From Enterovibrio coralii (lineage in GTDB: Bacteria; Pseudomonadota; Gammaproteobacteria; Enterobacterales; Vibrionaceae), in contig NZ_LNTY01000039.1 of the NCBI RefSeq assembly GCF_001559595.1, positions 1-64,000 on the forward strand: DNA of 64,000 nucleotides, in the 5' to 3' direction. The translations under genes and the position numbers were made by a program. Position 1 is the stretch's first letter. Each line of letters opens with the position of its first letter. A model generated the notes under the pieces. That model was not told where the DNA came from. It saw only the letters and a list, made by a program, of their open reading frames with translations, and made no database searches. Of the stretch, positions 58,510 through 64,000 are shown in pieces.

Positions 58510-59861
58510 GTGGAATTCTCTGGAACCTTCTGTTTTTCTTAGTTGCGTTGGGCGTATTGATTGCCGTTCATGAATACGGCCATTTTTGGGTTGCTCGACG
58601 TTGTGGCGTCAAAGTAGAGCGATTCTCTATCGGCTTTGGCAAGGCGATTTGGCAAAAAATTGGTAAAGACGGCACCGAATATACCTTGGCGATGATTCCA
58701 TTGGGCGGTTACGTCAAAATGCTCGATGGTCGCGTGGATGATATTCCTCTGGGTGAGGAACCTCGTGCTTTTAACAATCGTCCACTGTGGCAGCGAAGCG
58801 CAATTGTTGCCGCTGGCCCCATTGCCAATTTCCTCTTTGCCATCGTGGCCTACTGGATGGTGATGGTAATTGGTGTACCTGCCGTCAAACCCGTTGTGGG
58901 TGATGTCGCTCAACATTCTATTGCCGCAAATGCGGGAATTGAGCCAGGGATGGAACTTACAGCGGTCTCGGGTATCCAAACTCGGGATTGGGAATCAGTA
59001 AATCTGCAGCTTATTTCACATATTGGTGATGATGAAATGACGCTGTCGGTGAAACCAGATGACAATGCCGCGTACTCGATAGACAAGTCGTTAGATTTAG
59101 CGACATGGTCGTTTGACCCTGAGTCGCAATCAGCACTGCGCACATTAGGTATTACCCCGTTTACGCCTGCGATCTCGACGACAATCGCTCAGGTTGTTGA
59201 AGGGAGTGCAGCAGAGCGCGCTGGTTTGAAAAGAGGTGATGCGCTGCAAAGCATCGACGGAACGCCAGTGACTGACTGGACTTCTGTGGTAGAGGTGGTA
59301 CGTGCCCATCCGGAGCAAGCTATTGATCTGGGTGTTAAGCGTAACGGTGAAAATATGACACTTTCACTGGTACCCGACTCCCGTGAACAAGGTGAGCTGA
59401 AAATTGGCTACGCAGGCTTCTCACCAGAAGTCGCTGCTTGGCCAGAGTCTTACCAGTTTACGTTGCAATACGGTCCGTTAGCCGCAATCCCAGCAGCCAT
59501 GGATAAAACCTGGCAAGTGGTCGTCCTAACGGCAGAAATGATTAAAAAGCTCTTCACTGGCGACGTGGCGGTGAAGAATCTGAGCGGTCCAATTTCCATT
59601 GCCAAAGGCGCAGGGATGACCGCTGACTTTGGTTTGGTATACTTTCTTGGTTTTCTCGCACTGATCAGCGTGAATTTGGGTATTATTAACCTTTTACCGT
59701 TACCTGTACTGGATGGTGGTCACCTGTTGTTCTTCGGCATTGAAGCTGTGACACGTCGCCCTGTCTCTGAAAAGGTACAAGATATCGGTTACCGAGTTGG
59801 CTCAGCCATTATCGTGGTACTGATGGCCGTCGCGATTTTTAATGATGTCGCACGGCTGTAA
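58506..59861 (+). CDS. rseP: Site-2 protease RseP
   Basis: Inner-membrane zinc metalloprotease that cleaves RseA and releases sigma-E during envelope stress. 451 residues. The zinc motif HEYGH lies at residues 22-26 in the first transmembrane helix. Two periplasmic PDZ domains follow (second around residue 225, [15 protein letters not shown]). The third metal ligand is in the [12 protein letters not shown] motif near the C-terminus. Overlaps dxr by ATGA. Intact. Confidence 0.96.
   Translation: MSGILWNLLFFLVALGVLIAVHEYGHFWVARRCGVKVERFSIGFGKAIWQKIGKDGTEYTLAMIPLGGYVKMLDGRVDDIPLGEEPRAFNNRPLWQRSAIVAAGPIANFLFAIVAYWMVMVIGVPAVKPVVGDVAQHSIAANAGIEPGMELTAVSGIQTRDWESVNLQLISHIGDDEMTLSVKPDDNAAYSIDKSLDLATWSFDPESQSALRTLGITPFTPAISTTIAQVVEGSAAERAGLKRGDALQSIDGTPVTDWTSVVEVVRAHPEQAIDLGVKRNGENMTLSLVPDSREQGELKIGYAGFSPEVAAWPESYQFTLQYGPLAAIPAAMDKTWQVVVLTAEMIKKLFTGDVAVKNLSGPISIAKGAGMTADFGLVYFLGFLALISVNLGIINLLPLPVLDGGHLLFFGIEAVTRRPVSEKVQDIGYRVGSAIIVVLMAVAIFNDVARL
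58952..58980 (+). promoter_or_regulatory. Candidate sigma-E promoter inside rseP, for bamA
   Basis: GGAACTT (58952-58958), a 16-bp spacer, then TCCAAA (58975-58980), close to the sigma-E consensus GGAACTT-N16-TCNAA. It lies in the PDZ1 coding region, about 915 bp before bamA. In E. coli a sigma-E promoter for bamA also lies within rseP. Confidence 0.5.
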
Positions 59862-59894
59862 ATCAGCGTTTAGCAAGGAAAAGTCAGAGCAACA

Positions 59895-62294
59895 ATGGCG
59901 ATGAAAAAACTTTTACTGGCCTCACTCTTATTCTCGGGCTCTGTTACGGCTGAACAGTTCGTAGTAGATGACATTCAGTTTGAGGGGCTTCAGCGTGTCA
60001 GCATAGGTGCTGCACTTCTCGCAATGCCTGTTCGCGTTGGCGACAGCATCAGTGACAAAGATGTCGCAGAAATTATCAAATCTCTGTTCTCAACCGGGAA
60101 CTTTGAAAACGTCCGCGTTTTCCGTGATGGTGACGACCTCGTAATTAAGGTGATCGAGCGTCCAACAATCGCTAGCATTTCTTTCTCTGGCAACAGTGCC
60201 ATTAAAGAGGAGATGCTCGAGGAGAACCTTTCTGCATCGGGTCTACGTGTCGGTGAAGCGTTGGACCGCACCAAGCTTTCCAATATTGAACAAGGCTTGG
60301 AAGATTTCTACTACAGCGTGGGTAAGTACAACGCGCTGGTGAATACGGTGATCACCCCACTTCCTCGTAATCGTGCTGACGTGAAATTTGTCTTCACCGA
60401 AGGTGTTTCTGCTGCTATTCGACAGATTAACTTTATTGGAAACGAGGTCTTTCCTGATGAAGAACTCATTTCAAACTTTAAGTTAAGAGCCGATGTTCCT
60501 TGGTGGAATTTTCTGGCTAATGAAAACTATCAGAAACAGGCATTGGCAGGTGATTTGGAAGCACTGCGTTCATTTTATCTGAATCGCGGCTATCTTAAGT
60601 TCCGGATCGAATCAACTAACGTTTCAATTTCTCCAGATAAGAAGGGTGTTTACATCACCCTGAATATTGATGAAGGCGAACCTTACACCGTGTCAGATGT
60701 CGTTTTCCGTGGCGGTAAAGACAGCTCACAATATGAAGAACTGGTGACGTTTAAAGATGGTGAAGTGTATAACGGAGCAAGGGTTACTGCACTTGAAGAT
60801 GCCATCAAGAAAACGTTAGGTGAACAGGGTTACGCTTACCCTCAAGTTTCTACCATTCCAGAATTCAATGATGAAGCGAAAACGGTCGTATTGAATGTCA
60901 ATGTTGATCCGGGCAAACGCGTCTATGTTCGGAACATCAGATTCTCTGGCAACCAAACAACCAGAGATGAAGTGTTGCGTCGTGAAATGCGTCAAATGGA
61001 AGGCTCATGGTTAAATGCCAAGTCGGTCGAAACCAGTAAAGAGCGCCTCAACCGTTTGGGTTTCTTTGAAACCGTTGATGTGCGTACCACGCGCGTGCCA
61101 GGTACTGATGATCAAGTGGACGTCGAGTACGTGGTGAAAGAAACTAACTCAGGCAGCGTCAACTTCGGCGTAGGCTATGGTACTGAATCGGGTTTGAGCT
61201 TCCAAGCAGGTATTCAACAGGATAACTTTGCTGGTACAGGTAATCGATTTGGTATCAATGCCATGATCAACAGTTACCAGAAAAACCTGACGCTAGATTA
61301 TCGTGACCCATACTGGACATTAGACGGTATTAGTCTGGGCGGGAAAATTTTCTATAACGAATTCGAAGCGTCTGACGCAAACATCGTCGATTACACAGAT
61401 AAAAGCTACGGTACCAGCCTGACATGGGGTTTCCCATTCGACGAGCTGAACTACTTCGATTTCTCTCTGGGATATACACACCGTCAGATTGAGAATTTAG
61501 GGGGTTATTACCAGATTGAGAAATTCCTTGATTCAATGGGGGACAGCGTTACCGATGATGGTGGCTTGGTTGTAGACGATTTTGACTGGTCGGTGAGCTG
61601 GACGCGAAACAACCTTAATCGCGGTTTCTTCCCAACAGCAGGTAATTATCAGCGAGCGTCATTTACGATGACGATCCCGGGCTCTGATACTCAGTACTTT
61701 AAGATGCAATACGATGCCCGACAGTATATCCCGTTGACTGAATCCCATGAGTTTTCACTTATGTTGAGAGGGCGTTTAGGCTACGGAAACGGCTATGGCA
61801 GTAATGGTGAAGATGATTATCTGCTGCCGTTTTATGAGAACTTCTACGCAGGTGGCTTCTCGACCTTACGTGGTTTCCGTTCTAACACAGCTGGTCCAAA
61901 GGCGGTTTATGACCAAGGGGCTGGTAATAACCCTGGCCTCGTTGGCAGTAACGACTCAGTCGGTGGTAACGCGACAGCTCTAGCAAGCGTTGAATTGATT
62001 TTCCCAACGCCGTTTGTATCGGCGGATTGGAGAAACTCCATCCGAACCAGTGTATTTGTCGACGCGGCGTCTGTTTGGGATACAGAATACGATCTAGAAG
62101 GTGCGCGGGTAATTAGTGGCCAAGAATATATTTATGACTACAGTGATCCGATGAACTACCGAGCTTCTTATGGTGCAGCACTGCAATGGCGTTCTCCAAT
62201 GGGCCCGCTAGTATTCTCAGTTGCTAAACCTATAAAGAGCTTTGAGGGTGATGACGAGGAATTCTTCACCTTTACCATTGGCCGTACGTTCTGA
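59895..62294 (+). CDS. bamA: Outer-membrane assembly factor BamA
   Basis: Omp85 protein that inserts beta-barrel proteins in the outer membrane; 799 residues. Signal peptide (about 1-19, ending VTA), five POTRA domains (about 22-420, first [15 protein letters not shown]), then a 16-strand barrel. The L6 loop motif is LRGF in the STLRGFRSN segment, and the C-terminus ends in FTFTIGRTF, as expected for an outer-membrane barrel. Intact, followed by skp. Confidence 0.97.
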   Translation: MAMKKLLLASLLFSGSVTAEQFVVDDIQFEGLQRVSIGAALLAMPVRVGDSISDKDVAEIIKSLFSTGNFENVRVFRDGDDLVIKVIERPTIASISFSGNSAIKEEMLEENLSASGLRVGEALDRTKLSNIEQGLEDFYYSVGKYNALVNTVITPLPRNRADVKFVFTEGVSAAIRQINFIGNEVFPDEELISNFKLRADVPWWNFLANENYQKQALAGDLEALRSFYLNRGYLKFRIESTNVSISPDKKGVYITLNIDEGEPYTVSDVVFRGGKDSSQYEELVTFKDGEVYNGARVTALEDAIKKTLGEQGYAYPQVSTIPEFNDEAKTVVLNVNVDPGKRVYVRNIRFSGNQTTRDEVLRREMRQMEGSWLNAKSVETSKERLNRLGFFETVDVRTTRVPGTDDQVDVEYVVKETNSGSVNFGVGYGTESGLSFQAGIQQDNFAGTGNRFGINAMINSYQKNLTLDYRDPYWTLDGISLGGKIFYNEFEASDANIVDYTDKSYGTSLTWGFPFDELNYFDFSLGYTHRQIENLGGYYQIEKFLDSMGDSVTDDGGLVVDDFDWSVSWTRNNLNRGFFPTAGNYQRASFTMTIPGSDTQYFKMQYDARQYIPLTESHEFSLMLRGRLGYGNGYGSNGEDDYLLPFYENFYAGGFSTLRGFRSNTAGPKAVYDQGAGNNPGLVGSNDSVGGNATALASVELIFPTPFVSADWRNSIRTSVFVDAASVWDTEYDLEGARVISGQEYIYDYSDPMNYRASYGAALQWRSPMGPLVFSVAKPIKSFEGDDEEFFTFTIGRTF

Positions 62295-62316
62295 TTTTCA
62301 ATATTAGGAGAAACAC

Positions 62317-62826
62317 TTGAAACCATTTATCAAAGCGGCAGGTCTTGGCCTTGCGATCCTTACCTCAAGCATGTTTGCACACGCGGCTGAAGCAGCGCAG
62401 AAAGTGGGTTATGTAGCGACAGGTCCACTGATGGCTCAGTTGGCAAAGCAAAGCAACGTGCAGGAAAAACTGCGCGCAGAATTTAAAGATCGCATTGCGA
62501 AGATCGAACGTCTTGAAGCGAAAATGAAAAAAGATCTCGACAAGCTGAAGCGTAATGGTGAATTGATGAGTGAAGATGAGCGCGTAAAACTGCAGCGTGG
62601 TCTTCAGTCAATGGATTCAGAATACAAACTAGAAGTGACAAATCTTCGCGAAGATGAGCGTAAGCGTGGCGCAGAAGAGCAACGCAAGCTGGCTGAAAAG
62701 CTGCAAAAGGCAATCCAGTCTGTAGCGAAGAAAGAAGGCTACAACATGGTACTGGATCGTCAGGCCGTGCTGTTTGCTAGCCCATCAGATGATTTGTCAG
62801 AAAAAGTACTCAAAGCAGTAAAATAA
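62317..62826 (+). CDS. skp: Periplasmic chaperone Skp
   Basis: Trimeric periplasmic chaperone (OmpH family, 169 residues) that holds unfolded outer-membrane proteins for BamA. Signal peptide about residues 1-24, beta-body start KVGYVATG, then a long helical arm (EFKDRIAKIERLEAKMKKDL) and the return EGYNMVLDRQAVLFA. TTG start with an AGGAGAAA site. Intact. Confidence 0.94.
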   Translation: MKPFIKAAGLGLAILTSSMFAHAAEAAQKVGYVATGPLMAQLAKQSNVQEKLRAEFKDRIAKIERLEAKMKKDLDKLKRNGELMSEDERVKLQRGLQSMDSEYKLEVTNLREDERKRGAEEQRKLAEKLQKAIQSVAKKEGYNMVLDRQAVLFASPSDDLSEKVLKAVK

Positions 62827-62834
62827 GGTAGAAA

Positions 62835-63859
62835 ATGGCTTCTATTACTCTCGCTGATTTAGCGGAAAAACTGGGTGCCGAGTTGCACGGTGACGGCAGT
62901 GTCACAATCAGTTCGATTGCGGGAATGGACAAGGCAGCAGAAGGGCAAATCACCTTCTTGTCTAGCAGCAAATACCGTAAACACCTTGCAGAGTGCAAGG
63001 CGAGTGCAGTGATGGTCAAGGAAGCCGACCTCGCTTATTGCAGTGGTAATGCGTTGGTGATGCGTGACCCGTACTTGGGTTACGCATTAACAGCCCAGCT
63101 TTTGGATACCACACCTGCGTGTGCAACAGACATTGCGCCGAGTGCATATGTATCGCCAACCGCCATTTTGGGTGAAGGCGTATCTGTTGGTCACAACGCG
63201 GTCATTGAAGATGGCGTAACGCTGGGTGATAACGTACAAATTGGTGCTGGTTGTTTTGTTGGTAAGAACGCTGTGCTGGGTGCCAACACACGCCTTTGGG
63301 CGAACGTGACCATTTACCACAATGTGCGAATGGGTGAGTCCTGTCTGATCCAAGCAGGTGCAGTTATCGGTTCTGACGGCTTTGGCTACGCGAACGACAA
63401 GGGCCGTTGGGTGAAGATCCCACAGGTTGGTACGGTAGTGATTGGTGACCGCGTTGAGATTGGTGCATGTACCACGATCGACCGCGGCGCGCTGGATGAC
63501 ACCATCATCTCAGACGGCGTGATAATCGACAATCAGTGCCAAATCGCGCATAATGTGCAGATCGGTGAAAATACCGCCATCGCTGGCGCAACCGTTATGG
63601 CGGGCAGCTTAAAGTCGGCAAGCACTGTATTATTGGTGGTGCGAGTGTCTTTAACGGCCATATGGAAATCACAGATGGCGTTACAATCACCGGCATGGCA
63701 ATGGTGATGCGTCCAATCACCGAACCTGGCATGTATTCTTCGGGTATCCCTCTTCAGACCAATAAAGAGTGGCGAAAAACTGCTGCGCGCGTCATGAAGA
63801 TCGAAGACATGCACAAACGATTGAAAGCCGTTGAAAAACAGCTGGAAGACAGCGAATAA
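62835..63859 (+). CDS. lpxD: UDP-3-O-acylglucosamine N-acyltransferase (frameshifted)
   Basis: Third step of lipid A synthesis: adds (R)-3-hydroxyacyl from ACP to UDP-3-O-acyl-glucosamine. An N-terminal uridine-binding domain ([19 protein letters not shown]) is followed by left-handed beta-helix hexapeptide repeats (from about residue 100). The catalytic histidine segment is [13 protein letters not shown]. One base is missing at 63614 (AAAGTCGG for AAAGGTCGG), after which [14 protein letters not shown] resumes. Restored length 341 residues, identical to E. coli LpxD. Confidence 0.95.
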
Positions 63860-63991
63860 ATCCTGTTTTTGATGGCCTACTCTGGTGGCACACGGCGTAT
63901 TGAGTTGTCCTCAGTTTGACCGTGGTCTGCAGCGTGGGCCATTTTGCGTTATCAACGACGAATAATAAGCTTTTCATACGGGAATATTACC

Positions 63992-64000
63992 TTGAGTCGC
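63992..64000 (+). CDS. Possible start of fabZ (truncated by window)
   Basis: Only three codons (TTG AGT CGC) are in the window. The reasons to suggest fabZ are the conserved lpxD-fabZ order and a TTG start as in other species. The 130 bp before it contain no recognised gene. Confidence 0.25.

Overview
This window is a piece of a gammaproteobacterial chromosome, almost certainly Vibrionaceae. The evidence is the conserved core gene order, Vibrio-type families (DUF2850, DUF2789, DUF3549/DUF3301, DUF2310), the 343-residue DapD, and the phaB-phaA-phaP-phaC operon in its usual Vibrio arrangement. Base composition looks close to 50% GC, so a Grimontia/Enterovibrio-like lineage is plausible, but I cannot fix the genus. 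I see no rRNA, tRNA, insertion sequence, prophage or CRISPR array.

Layout. 0-5 kb: a small lipoprotein, dapD, SOS gene yebG with a LexA box shared with a divergent DNA glycosylase, then a LysR regulator divergent from a TDT-family transporter. 5-17 kb: recC, an oppositely oriented chemoreceptor, recB, recD and a convergent argA (recombinational repair plus arginine synthesis). 17-24.6 kb: a DUF2850 protein, mltA, a catabolic island (TAXI binding protein, BKACE enzyme, class-III aminotransferase, divergent LysR), then tcdA. 24.6-29 kb: the polyhydroxybutyrate operon. 29-35 kb: csdE-csdA, the sRNA gene gcvB divergent from gcvA, an alpha/beta hydrolase, a DUF423 protein, rlmM and xni. 35-43 kb: ppnN, an active-looking diguanylate cyclase, a TPR membrane protein with a degenerate GGDEF-like end, queF, syd and a DUF2310 protein. 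43-48.5 kb: two tandem CsrB-type RNA genes, each with its own GacA-type box, flanked by DUF genes, yqcC and truC. 48.5-64 kb: glnD, map, and the classic translation and envelope run rpsB-tsf-pyrH-frr-uppS-cdsA-dxr-rseP-bamA-skp-lpxD, with fabZ probably starting at the right edge.

The backbone matches the E. coli order recC-recBD-argA-mltA-tcdA-csdEA-gcvB/gcvA-rlmM-xni-ppnN-queF-syd-csrB-yqcC-truC. Two blocks are inserted relative to it: the aminotransferase/BKACE/TAXI island between mltA and tcdA, and the PHB operon between tcdA and csdE. The most notable regulatory element is the tandem pair of CsrB-like RNAs in the syd-yqcC interval, a candidate reinforced CsrA-titration switch near c-di-GMP genes.

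Caution on sequence quality: at least 14 genes, including essential ones (tsf, uppS, lpxD), are broken by frameshifts that are all net -1. Nearly all can be repaired by adding one base to a short homopolymer. They look like sequencing or assembly deletions, so these genes are annotated here at full span.
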